Assembly (NCBI GenBank): GCA_026874595.1
Contig: CM049311.1
Coordinates: 35,939,176-36,003,175 of the forward strand
DNA from: Sipunculus nudus
Taxonomy: Eukaryota; Annelida; Sipuncula; Golfingiida; Sipunculidae
Reading direction: 5' to 3'
Length of the DNA stretch: 64,000 nt
Position numbers and translations under genes: made by a program. This document shows positions 1 through 10,985 of this stretch, one piece after another. Position 1 is the stretch's first letter, and each line of letters begins with the position of its first letter. The notes under the pieces were generated by a model. The model was not told the DNA's origin. It did not search any database and saw only the letters and a program-made list of their open reading frames with translations.

Positions 1-232
1 GTGAAGGTATGGGAGGGGGTATCCCCCTACCATATTGGAAAATTTTTTTGATTATGCAATGAAAAGAGGACATTTAGAGGCAATTTTCAACATATAATGC
101 CTGAAAACCTGTTCTTTTATGTCCTTGCGCTATGTAGTCAAACTGTAGAGAGGTTCAATATTTAATATTTATATTTCTTCTAAATCGTTTTCAAACAAGT
201 CAGTTGCGCAAAAGCGCATTTACGTTTCTTAC

Positions 233-348
233 TTGCAAAATGTTATCTTTAAAATGTAATGCTCGGAGTGAAATAACTGATAGGTTGAAGTCTAATGTTA
301 AACTTTTCTTTTTACCGGGTTCCGTGGTCTCGTTAGCACACAAGACTG
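233..348 (-). CDS. Candidate exon 2, Cys-loop receptor-like N-terminus
   Basis: On the minus strand this 116-nt segment follows a TCTTAG acceptor and ends at a GTAAGA donor. It encodes two leading bases plus 38 open codons: VLCANETTEPGKKK, then a strand-rich part SLTLDFNLSVISL-RALHFKDNILQ. Alternating hydrophobic residues running into D/E-x-N-x-(L/M)-Q are the usual look of the first beta strands of the ligand-binding domain of pentameric Cys-loop receptors such as nicotinic acetylcholine receptor subunits. The two leading bases fit the one base left by the signal-peptide exon at 2784-2880, and in this family the signal peptide usually has its own exon. The rest of the gene would lie beyond the left edge. 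The usual N-terminal helix is short or missing, so this could be a divergent molluscan member, or a chance frame. Family assignment is inference. Confidence 0.4.
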
Positions 349-699
349 CTAAGACCGCAGATCAGTACCGGTATCACCAGAGGAACCGTGAGATTGTTCA
401 AGGTCGACCCCATCCGTAGCGACAGCCTGTCACCCCAAACGTCGATTTTAGATGAACTGAAGAACGATGGGGTGACAGTACAAGCTATTGGGTTCGCATC
501 AATTCTAGTATGTGCAGATGTGCACGCCATTTCTGACACTACTTTTTAATTTTCATCTACTTCTAGAACTGTCATTTTCCTGAGTTAAGACAAAAAGTGA
601 CGTTATTCTGTTGGGGAAAATAATAATTATTACATCCACGGTTGACTTACGTGTATTCGTGCAGCAGTTTTTAATACCGAGGCTGGTTTCACTCGAAAA
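349..699. other. No gene seen
   Basis: Between the candidate exon and the repeat near 700 I see only a short open frame in other phases and no RNA gene. The tract would be the first part of the intron of the candidate minus-strand receptor gene. Confidence 0.3.
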
Positions 700-945
700 A
701 ACTCGTCGAAGTGCTTATTGACACACGGTCCGAAAGTCTCGGTTACCTCGATTTGGAGGTCTCGGTTACCGTGTTTTGAGGTCTCGGGTACTGAGAATTG
801 GGAGTCTTGGTTACCGTGTGTCACCAGTGGTCAGTCACGCGTAGTAGCGCAATTAAGCTGGCGCACCGTTACCCCAATTAATCTCTTTGATCACTGGTGT
901 CATAGATCAAAGGGCCAGGTAACTTCAAAGGCTACCAGGGAAACT
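700..945. repeat. Dispersed repeat C, copy 1, with short tandem units
   Basis: Contains CTTATTGACACACGG at about 713-727. Next come about three degenerate tandem units of roughly 30 bp built on GAGGTCTCGGTTACCG, then a tail with GTGTCATAGATCAAAGG. The same start motif and tail motif recur at 3536-3810. Probably a non-autonomous DNA element or its remnant. The frame on the minus strand here (about 630-824) is a by-product of the repeat. Confidence 0.5.
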
Positions 946-2004
946 GGGCGTCATGAAATGTTTTTTTTTTTTTTATTGCGAAGACGTTTCTTTTGCCTTA
1001 TTGTAACAGGGGTTTTCCAGGGTTATTGTGTAATTAATTTTTTTTTTCAATGGCCTATTTTCCATCTTTAACGCAAATTATAAACAAAAGTAATGTTCTG
1101 TAATATAAAGGAGATGTATAATTTTACAAAAAAATAAGCATTTTATTTAAGGTGGTGTTGTTTGAGAGTCATAACGTTATGCATGACGTTGATATTGATA
1201 AAGTCGCTAAGAAGACGTTGCATTGCATTGTACAAGCTATATTTGACTAATTTGAGCACATTTAGTCATAAAATATCAAATATGGTAGTTATTCTTATAT
1301 AGATATCCATTTCCATTTATTATAGAATAATAACAATTTGAAAATAATGCGTCAAAGACAATAAATGAAACAAGCCTTTAAAAATTCTCTAGTTGCATAT
1401 TCACCTCATCCAGGGCCCCTGCATGGCAGGGCATGCATTAGGAAACACTGTTCAGAGGTCGAGAAGGATGATACTGAAGAAGACTGTATTGGAATATTTA
1501 ATTTTATATGGAACTTGCTTGAATATTTATGTACGGTATATTTTGTATATAATAAAAATATGTATCCATGTTTGTGTCCATATCTTAACATGTTTATATT
1601 GTTTATATTAAATGTGTATATTTTATAAAGCACAATGAATTGTTTGGATTTTCTTTCTCTTTTATTACAGAAACGTAGTACATGCATAACGTAACAGTAC
1701 ACATACAAACATACATATAAAAATTAATATTTCAAAAACAATTTACATTGAATCGTGAAGATTATTCATGTAGAGGAGAGCAGGTCGGTAAGGTTTTCCC
1801 ATTTTGAATAATGTTGAGTTAATTTACCTCCTCAATGTTTCTTAGCGATTACATCATATGTTGAATAAATCTGCTTAACATAGCTTATACATCCATGATA
1901 GTTCGGTAACATTTTGAGACATCTGCAATTACAAACATACTTTTTAGCAACCAGTGTTAGCATATTTAACCATCTATGTTCGCTTTAACCTAACAAAACT
2001 TCAG
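946..2004. other. AT-rich tract, no supported gene
   Basis: Holds a T-rich run near 961 and a frame at 1365-1628 that becomes very AT-rich and hydrophobic. A strong acceptor-like stretch (pyrimidine run then TTATTACAG, ending about 1671) is followed by only a few open codons. I do not call a gene. Confidence 0.4.
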
Positions 2005-2231
2005 AAACTGAAAACTTAACAGAGAAGTTTAATGACGAATTATTCAAAACCTCTTGTACTTTTAATCACAAGTTAGCGACAAGAGAACAATTCCAAAATA
2101 TATGTGATAAAGTTTCTCTTACTAATTTACAAAAGGTACAAGTTGGAGAATCTATTAGCCTACATTCAGTCTATGAAGAAATGGGTTTAACGTTACCCGA
2201 CGTTGTAGTTCATAAAAATGAAAATTCCTAG
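2005..2231 (+). CDS. Candidate terminal exon, unrecognised protein
   Basis: After a CTTCAG (AG at 2003-2004) an open frame of about 74 codons runs to TAG at 2229-2231. The product is acidic and helix-like (starts TENLTEKFNDELFK, ends LPDVVVHKNENS), with mixed charged and hydrophobic residues and two cysteines. It lies on the opposite strand inside the intron of the candidate receptor gene. The pyrimidine tract before the acceptor is weak, and frames this long arise by chance in DNA of this composition. I recognise no family. It could be a host exon, a transposon relic or noise. Confidence 0.22.
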
Positions 2232-2783
2232 TGCATGGTACGAAATTTGTTGTGTCATAAATCTTGGAGAATCCCATATAAACATTCTCCTCTGATATAT
2301 CAATTAAATCTTGTTTTCATTTCTAAACTACTAAGTCTGGAGTGACTAAATGTTTCTCTTGTTTTCTCTCATCATCAGAGTGTACGGGTTGTGCTTTTTT
2401 CTAACAGCGTAAAAGTAAATTTTTACACTTGTTCCAACTGCGGACCAACTGCGGCGCTAGGAAATCAGAACTTTAAGGCCATAAAAAATGGATCTTATAC
2501 CGACATAAGGCTTTTTATTTTTTTCTGCTAAGCCGTTAATACATATATAGTATACAGCGTGACAGATTATATTGCCTTGTACCTCACATATAGTACCCAA
2601 AACCAATTTGTGAAAATATTATTACTTAATCATACATAAGCTGAATAACTACTATATAAACTTTTTTATGGTGTTATAGATTTTGTTATCAATTTTTAGT
2701 CCAAACAGCCGCGAGTGAAGAGTAGTTTCCTATATTTACCCATCAACAGCTTTTTTCCTGCATGCATGCACATGCCCACTTAC
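2232..2783. other. No gene seen
   Basis: AT-rich tract with no RNA gene or convincing repeat. It forms the middle of the intron of the candidate minus-strand gene. Confidence 0.3.
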
Positions 2784-2880
2784 TAGGGCGACGTGTTTCT
2801 ATTCCTTGAGGCAAACGATTACTTAATAATGAAGTAACTAAAAATATGATCAGGACAGGAGCGACCTTTTCGAACCCCAT
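2784..2880 (-). CDS. Candidate exon 1: signal peptide, secreted/membrane protein
   Basis: On the minus strand an ATG at 2880-2878 has a good Kozak context (A at -3, G at +4). It opens a 97-nt frame: MGFEKVAPVLIIFLVTSLL, then SNRLPQGIETRRP, then a GTAAGT donor (GT at 2783-2782). The lysine followed by a hydrophobic core APVLIIFLVTSLLS is a textbook signal peptide. The exon ends in phase 1, as signal-peptide exons of extracellular proteins often do, and the acceptor at 349-350 supplies the two bases needed to enter the receptor-like exon at 233-348. The implied intron is about 2.4 kb. The phase match has a one-in-three chance of being accidental. Confidence 0.4.
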
Positions 2881-3535
2881 TCTGATCTTTGGCTATATTA
2901 TAGGGTTAAGTTTGTTAAAGTAAGACGCGTTATTCTATAATCGATCAGGCCACGATGATGAGTTGTTGATAAAGATATGACCATTCCATGGCTCGTAGTA
3001 ACTTAGCCAATTTCATTTTCGGTTTGTTTCTCTGATTTTGAACATGTACACTTTACATCGTGAAAATCTGGAAAAGTATACATCTCATAAAGAAGAATGT
3101 GACAAAATTCTCAGTAATCACGTCTCTATTATTATTAGAGTGATAAAGTGTCCACTTCTCCAGGTTAATAGCAATTATTTAATTATGAAGTATCTATGTG
3201 CTTATAAAGTTTGTATATTTAGTAATAAAAAAACTGATTAACTTACTATATTTTTTATTAATTTCAATAAAGCTTATTTGTTCCTATTATCCTTGTTTAT
3301 TATTTTCTCATTAGAAAAATATTATTGAATAAAACGAGATATATGTATGTAAATTATATTTTATTTTTAAATTGTTGAATATATTTAAAATTTTGAAATG
3401 AGTTAAATAATTTTCATCAGGGATGTAATTTTCATCCCCGAAATTAGTAGTACCCCGCCTGGTAAAAATAGGTTTTTTAAACTAATTAATATACCTAGGC
3501 GATGAAAGTAATAAACTATATTAAATGTTAAACAT
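2881..3535. other. AT-rich tract, no supported gene
   Basis: Upstream of the candidate first exon (minus strand) there is a TATAATATAG-like stretch near 2895, very close to the ATG. A plus-strand ATG frame at 3041-3241 has no splice or family support. Confidence 0.3.
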
Positions 3536-3810
3536 TTGTGTCAGAGATCAAAGGCCCCCAATGGTAACACCTGATTAGTCCAAAGCTACCATTTCTCCTA
3601 CACGGCCCGGTAATTAAGACCTGCTATAGTAACAACAACTCGCGTTATTGACACACGGTTTCGGGTATCACGACGGGGGTGTTAGTGACACACGGTGATC
3701 GCCCTGCCATCTAGCGGGAGTGTGACAGATTTTACGCATGCGCAGTTAAACCGTGTGTCAATAAGCTGGACCTTATTGACACACCCCGTGTGTCAATAAG
3801 GGCGGCCAAA
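3536..3810. repeat. Dispersed repeat C, copy 2, with near-perfect palindrome
   Basis: Shares GATCAAAGG and TTATTGACACACGG with the copy at 700-945. TTATTGACACACGG (3645-3658) faces CCGTGTGTCAATAAG (3751-3765). Next to it CCTTATTGACACAC (3771-3784) and GTGTGTCAATAAGG (3788-3801) form a perfect 14-bp palindrome around CCC. These look like terminal inverted repeats of a MITE, perhaps two ends abutting. An ACGCATGCGCAG (NRF-1-like) site sits between them. Confidence 0.55.
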
Positions 3811-3870
3811 ACTCGTCTACACGGCTTCAGCGGGAGAATCATAACATCCGGTAGGGGATTCCCAGACGCC

Positions 3871-4588
3871 TATGTGTAAAACTCGGAAGTCCGAAGTCGG
3901 AAGCAAGGATTTTTTAAAATAAAGCAATGATCGAAGCATAATTAAAATGCTACTACATCAATGGAAAGTACCATTTTATTTTAATTGATAGAATAAGGTC
4001 TATTCTATCATTTTGTAAAAAATCAAGGTTATCCATCCGAAGTAATAGACTATTTTTGCTCGGAAATGCTCGGTTATAGCCCAAATGTGTAAAACTCGGA
4101 AGCCAGTAATGGCTAATGCACTGGTCATCATATCGTCAGCAACGTGTCATGCATTTTCAATTTCTTCAATATGACATATTTTTCATAAACTCAATCTGTT
4201 TTGTAACATTCATGATGCTGTTTTTATAATATATTATATTGATATTTTATTTCATTTTGTAAAACAAGATTATTTTAACTCGTCAATATTTTACGCTGTT
4301 ACCGTATTTTATGATGGTGGAAACATGAAAAAATTGAAGATTTTGATAATATTTTATTCACATTACAAATGTGTCCCTATATCATAGAGACATAAACAGA
4401 AAATTTGACAGAACCTCAAAACGTCCAGTAAATATTTTTACAAGGTTGTTTTGAATAAAATATTTATTTTCCTCTTCCATTGACCAAAATATTTCATCAG
4501 GATAATGAATCTCTGAAGGTCTTATCTATAATGTAATACTTTTATGCCAATTTGTATTTTACATTTCATGGTCAGATTGCACACATTG

Positions 4589-4632
<44 letters not shown>

Positions 4633-4964
4633 TTATATATTATCAAAATGTGATATTTTCCCCTATATGTTCCTGCTGAAAATGGAACCTGTTTCAATTC
4701 ATGTTTGAAATTTTGCCAAAATAGCATAATATACATGATGCTTCACAATAACTTGTTTGATAATGATTTCATCAGACGTATCCTGCAAATTTAAAAAGAA
4801 AACACAAACATTAACAATACCTTGATAGTAAAGATCTTATTATATCGGGAAAAAGCAAAACGGTATTGAAGCGATAGCATTTTGTATATGCTTTAAACTG
4901 CATTATTTATAATACAATTCCTTGGTTTCCGGCTTCGGGCTTCGGACTTCCAAGTTTACATACA
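3871..4964. mobile_element. Non-autonomous inverted-repeat element, ~1.1 kb
   Basis: The left arm (about 3871-3909) has GTGTAAAACTCGGAAGTCCG followed by AAGTCGGAAGCAAGGA. The right arm (about 4918-4964) is its degenerate inverse, with CCTTGGTTTCCGGCTTCGGG and CTTCGGACTTCCAAGTTTAC. An internal copy of the arm, GTGTAAAACTCGGAAGCCAG, lies at 4087-4106. The interior is AT-rich and non-coding and holds a (TA)n tract. I could not fix a target duplication, so the superfamily is open. Confidence 0.5.
4591..4641. repeat. (TA)n microsatellite
   Basis: Uninterrupted TA dinucleotides followed by TTATATATT variants, inside the inverted-repeat element. Confidence 0.95.
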
Positions 4965-5429
4965 CGACCCCGTCATGACACTTCAGTTTCAAACGAGAAG
5001 TACCGCTTCACGTGAAACGGTGCCACAGTGACGAAAGGAGGTAATTAATGTAATAATTTTTGCGTAACAACATTTTTTCTTCGATATTAAGCACATATAA
5101 TACGACCATATAAGCCTGTGATGCCAAATAATACCAGACAGGAAATATTTTGATCCGACCCTTAGAATGGGCGTTCTGTTGTGACTGCCATCATGACTCC
5201 AGGCCCTATCAGTTTATTTCCCAAGGCCTGAGTGTCATGTTGTCATGGCTACCCCATCCAGGGCCAGGTGCTCTGCAGGTGTTCTGCAGCTGTTCATAAA
5301 TATCCTTTTACTCAACTAATAAATTTGAAAGAAATAAACTGCAGATAACTTTAATCAAATCTAATAGTATTTAATAAAAAAGAAATATGAAAAACGAAAA
5401 TAAATTACGAAAATTTGAAAATTAGATAA
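4965..5429. other. No gene seen
   Basis: Moderate-complexity DNA with a (T/C)AGGCC-containing stretch at 5200-5275. No repeat pair or gene recognised. Confidence 0.3.
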
Positions 5430-5512
5430 AATGAGAGATATTGCAGCTCAACGGGTGGCCGCGCGCCGAAGGCGCCCCCGCTAGACACGCCACTTATAGC
5501 AAAGGCAACCTA

Positions 5513-5552
<40 letters not shown>

Positions 5553-5700
5553 ATATATATATATATATATATATATTGGTATTAGATAAAGTGAAATTCC
5601 GAAAGGACGGGGAGTACTTGATGCGACGGGGGGTGGGGGGCATGGCCCCCTTCGCCCCCCCCCCCCCACCTGGCTACGCCCCTGTGTCGGTATCTGAATC
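5430..5700. repeat. CG-rich/poly-C dispersed repeat split by (TA)n
   Basis: The left part has GGGTGGCCGCGCGCCGAAGG, then comes a (TA)n block at about 5515-5577. The right part has GGGGGGTGGGGGGCATGGCC followed by a run of about 14 C (5657-5670) and CACCTGGCTACGCCCCTGTG. The poly-C next to a TGGCTACGCCCC arm recurs, reverse-oriented and weaker, near 25145-25215. Frames across it are repeat artefacts. Confidence 0.55.
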
Positions 5701-5859
5701 AATTTATGACTAGCAACAATGGTAGAAAGTTGAGGTTTAAAACTCACGTAGTTGTGGTATTTTTAGTTGAATGTGTACTTTTGCATGTATTATGCTAAAC
5801 ATCGAGATTGAAAGTTTGTTGCTTAACGGAAATCTTTAATTTCGGCAAGCATATTGGTC

Positions 5860-7135
5860 AGTTGCGTACGTCTGTTTGTGTGTTTGTGGGTTGGTGTTTG
5901 TTTGTCAGTACTCTCCTGGCCACAGTTTTGTAGTAATCGATTTGAAACTTACAGGGTTTAAAGTCAAAAGTACTGGAAGGTCAGGGTCAACAAAAGCGTC
6001 GATAATTTTTTTTCATCATAACTGTTAATATGTCAATATTGATCTTATATTCACAAACCTTGGCTAATACTCCTCTGCATCTTCTTCATAATATGGTCTA
6101 GTCATATTGTCTCAAGTTTGTGTCGCTTTATCAGTATGTCTGTCTGTCAGTTGTCCTCAATTTCGCCTTCTTGCTGGTTCTTCCGTCTTACATATAGCAT
6201 TCTAGAGGCCACAGTTTTGTAGGAATCCTTTAGAAACTGATACATGTCATGCACTAATATCTCAATATAAATTGGTCAAGCCATCTGGTCTCAACCTTGT
6301 TTCACTTTGTCAGTATGTCTGTCTGTCAGTTGTTCTCAATTTCGCCTTCTTGCTGGTTCTTCCGTCTTACATATAGCATTCTACAGGCCACAGTTTTGTA
6401 GGAATCCTTTAGAAAATGATACATGTTATGTCTTGCACAAATATCTCAATATAATTTGGTCAAGCCATCTGGTCTCAACCTTGTTTCACTTTGTCAGTAT
6501 GTCTGTCTGTTTGTCAGTTATTCTCAATTTCGCCTACTTGTTGGTTCTTGTGTCTTACATATAGCATTCTACAGGCCACATTGTGCAGGAATTCTCTTGA
6601 AACTGGTACATTATATGCAATATACTAATAACTCGGTGATTTTTTATTTTCGGGAAAAAGTCGCTAGGCGCTGCACTCAAAATACTACAACATATTCATT
6701 TTGGCCATATCTCCGAAACTATAAAGTTTAATTACATAAACTATAGCTTATTGTTTTCCTCTGAGTCTTCTACAGAACACAGTTAAGTCAACTGGCCTCA
6801 TATTTGTGTCACTTTGTCAGTATGTATGTCTGTATGTCAGTTGTCCTTAATTTTGCCTTCTTGCTTGTCCTTGCTGTATTTTACACCTATCGTATATCGG
6901 ATCTAAATCTTGAAGCTGATTGCTTATTTTAAATAGGTCAAAGTACAAGGTGAAGGTCATGAAAACACGTCAAATTTTTATTTTCATTGTAACTTTGTCA
7001 ATATTGGTCCAATCTTTACAAACTATGGCCCATTTTCTTCCTCTTTGTCTTCTTTATGACATGTTCTGGTTATCTGTCTTCAAATCTGGGTCAGAGTTTT
7101 CCTGGCAAGCGCGTGACCTCTGGTCGTCTTGATTA
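5860..7135. repeat. Degenerate tandem repeat, ~190-bp units
   Basis: Units carrying CAGTATGTCTGTCTGTCAGT, CTCAATTTCGCCTTCTTGCT and TTACATATAGCATTCTA recur at about 6130, 6310, 6500 and 6815. The outer parts (5925-6110 and 6860-7090) share GTCAATATTG, CACAGTTTTGTAG and AGGTCAA-type motifs. All frames in this stretch are artefacts of the repeat. It includes a direct AGGTCAGGGTCA (about 5980). Confidence 0.65.
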
Positions 7136-7369
7136 ATTGTTTATGATTAAGGTAGCTTAAAATTGGATAAGAAATTTTCATTTTTTTTTATCTCAATTAA
7201 AATCTTGTGTGGAAAAGGTCTAAATTTGCTTGATTTTTACTCAATACATTTTCCGATTCATTTATTCAACAGTTTGTGAATTCTTAATCCTAAAATGTTT
7301 AGTTACATGCATAGAAATAATATGCAACTAAACTGAAAATAGCCCTTTTTCGTCAGTACGAGATGACCT
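7136..7369. other. No gene seen
   Basis: AT-rich spacer with no recognised feature. Confidence 0.3.
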
Positions 7370-7860
7370 GAAATATCCATACTGCCATTGGTACGCACAG
7401 TGATGTATAGGCGAGGCGACACCACCGAGTCCGAGTGCAAGTTCGAGTCTAGGCCACATTAGTCCAAGATGTATTCCGTGTCTATGACTGAGGTTCGAGT
7501 CCAAGTCCCCCTCCGAGTCGAAGTCATTTGTAACTCCAGTCCTGGTCCTTGTCCAATACACATCTTATTAAAAGAAATTTAAAAGGATATTTGAGATAAC
7601 CATGCAAAGTTTATGCCAGTTTACAAGTACCATTTACTTGAATAGATATTTAAGTTTAGTTCCTGATATAGAGCTAAAACTTGGTATGTTTGATATAAAA
7701 TTTTATTGGCCGTTCACCCTTATGCAGAATCTTTATATAATCTGTAACAGAGTTTTCTTTTCTACTGGACTCCAGATGGACTCGGACTGATTTCTCGAGG
7801 CCTTACCTCAATGTCCGAGTCCAAAACCCCCGAGTCCAAATTCCAGTACTGTAAAAAAGA
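7370..7860 (-). repeat. GACTC-rich dispersed repeat, copy 1
   Basis: Two flanks dense in GAGTCC/GACTCGG words (about 7420-7560 and 7765-7850) enclose an AT-rich core containing a TTTAAGTTTAGTTCCTGATA-type stretch. Flank and core together match, in reverse, the copies near 32435 and 38210. Open frames here are by-products of the word repetition. Confidence 0.5.
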
Positions 7861-9645
7861 TGACTTAACTATATTTTTAAAAATTTGCGTTTGATTGATC
7901 AGATAAGCTTAGGTCTTTGAAAATTCTGTGAGATAGGTGACTGTTGCCATATAACACCTTTCGCAGTATAAAATGTATAATTGACAGATTACTGATGGGA
8001 ATATGACGAAACTATAAACTGACTGACGTAAGTATCTCAAAATGTAAAAAAAAAGATACGTTGACCCTAGGACATGTCCCTATGAAACAAGACTCATGTC
8101 TGCATGTTATAACCTATAATGTCTACACTGCAGTAGCCAGAAAGGTTTAGATACCTTAACATTTGAGTCACGCATCCTGATGAGTTGAGTTGAGTGATTC
8201 TTTGGTTAATTGCGATGACGACAGAATAAGCTGTTGTAAATAAGCACTGAATAGGCTTAAGACACGGTCACTCTCGTTACTGCGCTATTGCCGTGCAATT
8301 TCCGCGGGACATTATTTCCGGTCACATGACCAGTTTCATATCCACCAGATAATACTCTTTTTGTTTCACCTTTGGCTTAAAAGGCAGCGCACCGGTTTGC
8401 ATTTGGACTGCCTGATCTAGCGGAGACATGTAATCATTCATTTTAATTGATTACCGCGGCAGGTTTCTGTTTCACATTCAAGGCATAATCACGATTGATG
8501 ATTCTTTAACCGGGGTATGTCTGTCTGCTGGGGTCGCCAAATCTCGTTCACGACATTTTGCGCGTTATACGAAGATGTTTATAAAATATGGTACTACTGA
8601 ATAAAATATTATGATACAATCCAAAGGCAATACATTTTTATGCCTATCTTATGAAAGGCATGATATGATGAATTGTCTTATATAAAAGATATGCTGTAAT
8701 AGCACAGCACCTACCAAACGAATCGTGCCTATATGATAAGGAAAATGAACGTTAGGCCAAACAAAAAAGTATTGTTCTTCGGACTCTGGGAACAATAAAT
8801 TTTGTTTAAGCGGGTGCCTTAATTTTGTTTGTTTTTTTTACTAATCGGAACACAATATTACACACCTTACCAAGATAATACTTAAAGTTTGCTTTATTTC
8901 TTCTGATGGTGAATATGATCATGAAAATATTAATCCCTTTTCATATCTTTGAGGATTTTAATGAAATTTCCATCTGTTTTTCTGGCCAGAATACGAAGTC
9001 ATTCTCTTTAAAACCATGAGGAGTTTATTATTTTACAACTTTTCACTAAATATAATTAGCGAGGAGTATACGCAAATTGAGATAGAATATTTGGCTGAGG
9101 AGTTGTGATGTCCCAGATGTCACAATCAGTAGGGGATTTTTACTTGATCATGGTTATATATGATGAATTATCATTGGGGATGAAATTCGGAGTTATTTTA
9201 GTTTTAGGGGTAGGGGGTTGTTTGTTTAAGCTGTTTTATATATGAACCTGCTGTTTGACCTTCCTTTCACTCATGTTGGTACTCGTTTTGTCAGATTTGG
9301 ACAATGGAGCTTGTTTAATTCTTGACAAAGCCAGCACACCAAAGACAGGCAGATGTTCGGTATCGCAGTTCTCTCACTAAGTGGAAAAACTCGTGAATTA
9401 CAGACTATTCTCAAATATTGAACATAAATCCAAGACAAGCACATGAAGTTATGGAATGTTAAACACGTTTCTTAATCATCATCAAACTTGAAAAAAAAAA
9501 CACTCCAGAAATGAACATTTATTTGATTTACCTAGAGAAAAGACGACGTTGGTCTCTCTCTCTTTCTCTCTCTCTCCCCTCCCGTCCTCACATATCCGCA
9601 ACGTGTTCTATTAGGAGTTTTAAAATGATTATGGTAGAAAATCAC

Positions 9646-9650
<5 letters not shown>
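7861..9650. other. No gene seen; one GC-richer patch
   Basis: Mostly AT-rich. 8260-8540 is less AT-rich (AATTTCCGCGGGACATTATT, GATTACCGCGGCAGG) and could be a promoter-like or repeat fragment, but no exon follows it. Also holds a (CT)n-rich stretch at 9555-9578. Confidence 0.3.

Positions 9651-9725
<75 letters not shown>
9651..9725. repeat. Compound (TA)n(GA)n microsatellite
   Basis: About 20 TA units (9651-9692) pass directly into about 16 GA units (to 9725). The same compound order is seen at 33951-34030. Confidence 0.95.
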
Positions 9726-9727
<2 letters not shown>

Positions 9728-9995
9728 TGTGAGCCCGTGACGTGTCTGTCGCAGATCGCGGTTTGAATGAAACATCGGCACCTTTTTATTTTAGCGACTA
9801 CAGTTAAGGTGGCACAGTTAGGATTATTGTAGGCAAATGATCACCATTTACGTGCAACAGTGCAAGTGGAAACCAGCCACAGCTGAGCTACAATCACCTG
9901 CGATAAGGTGCAGAAAACAGGCGGTATTGGTGACAGACTGGGTCTCGTCACATTGGAAAAATGCTGTCGCACCACTCTACATCACCACCTTATAA
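9726..9995. other. No gene seen
   Basis: Spacer between the microsatellite and the Harbinger MITE. Confidence 0.3.
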
Positions 9996-10985
9996 TTAGG
10001 CTAAGAAGCGCATAAAGCTAATTTTCTGCGATGTATAGAACCAACTGTTTCATTGACAGCCATGTTGCTGAACAGTATTTTATGTAATTATCCCGTCCCC
10101 TTTTGCATGAAATTCTTATAATATACGTAGAAATACGACCCGGATCTTGGGTATTTACGATACGACGTTGCGATAGGAAATTACAAAATCGTATCGTATC
10201 CAATTTTCGTAACGTGTATACGCTAGGCTTAAATTACATACATCGCACAACAAATATACGACAAGTCTACGACAGAAAAATGGAGAAATTCCTAGGATAG
10301 TCGTAGGTGTCGTACGAGATTCAGATGTTTTGCGACCGAAAAAATGTCATAGACCCTTGAATGGTGAACATGTTCAATTTTTTTTAGCGTCGTAGGTTAT
10401 TCTTTATGTCAGGCCTATCTCGTAGGTCTGGTGTACGATGCCTTACGACTGTGTTACGTATGATAAACTTTACGAATATCCTACGATTTTTGTTTTTGTT
10501 ATCTGAAGGACTGCGAATCGTAGTACGTTCCTACGACAGCCCAACGAAAGCCGCACGTTCTACCTATGACGGTCCTACGAATGTTCTACCGTTGTAGGTT
10601 ATTCCAACGACTGCTTTGGGTCTGTCTTAAGCCTATGTCAGATACATCGCAGTACACATGTACGACCGGTCTACGACAGAAAATTGAGGTAATTTTTCTT
10701 TCGTATAACGCCTATCGTAGGGACCTCATACGACCTTCGTAGGAAGAGTGTACAATTAGACTTAAGCACAGCGCACAATTTACAAAATTTGGATACGATA
10801 CAATTTTGTAATCTCCTATCGCAATGTCGTATCGTAAATAACCAAGATCCGTGTCGTATTTCTACGTACATTATACGAATGTCGTGCATAAGGGGACAGG
10901 ATAATTACTTCAAATACTGATCAGGATCAGCTGCCAATGAAACTATACACTGCAGAAAATTGGCTTTATGCGCTTCGTAGCCTTA
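9996..10985. mobile_element. PIF/Harbinger MITE with TTA target duplication
   Basis: A 984-bp element (9999-10982) with long terminal inverted repeats. The left end reads GGCTAAGAAGCGCATAAAGC and the right end is the inverse of GGCTACGAAGCGCATAAAGC. Similarity extends about 230 bp inward (TTTCTGC, TTTCATTG, AATTATCC, TACGTAGAAATACGAC, TTACGATACGAC). It is flanked by TTA at 9996-9998 and 10983-10985. A 3-bp TTA duplication with GG-starting ends is the mark of PIF/Harbinger elements. The interior repeats CGTATCGTA and TCGTAGG words and has no transposase. Confidence 0.85.

Noticed and set aside
630-824. Minus-strand frame ending at a GTAAGT-like donor
   Set aside because: It lies in repeat C and its tandem GGTCTCGGTTACC units. 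The donor word is near a repeat boundary.
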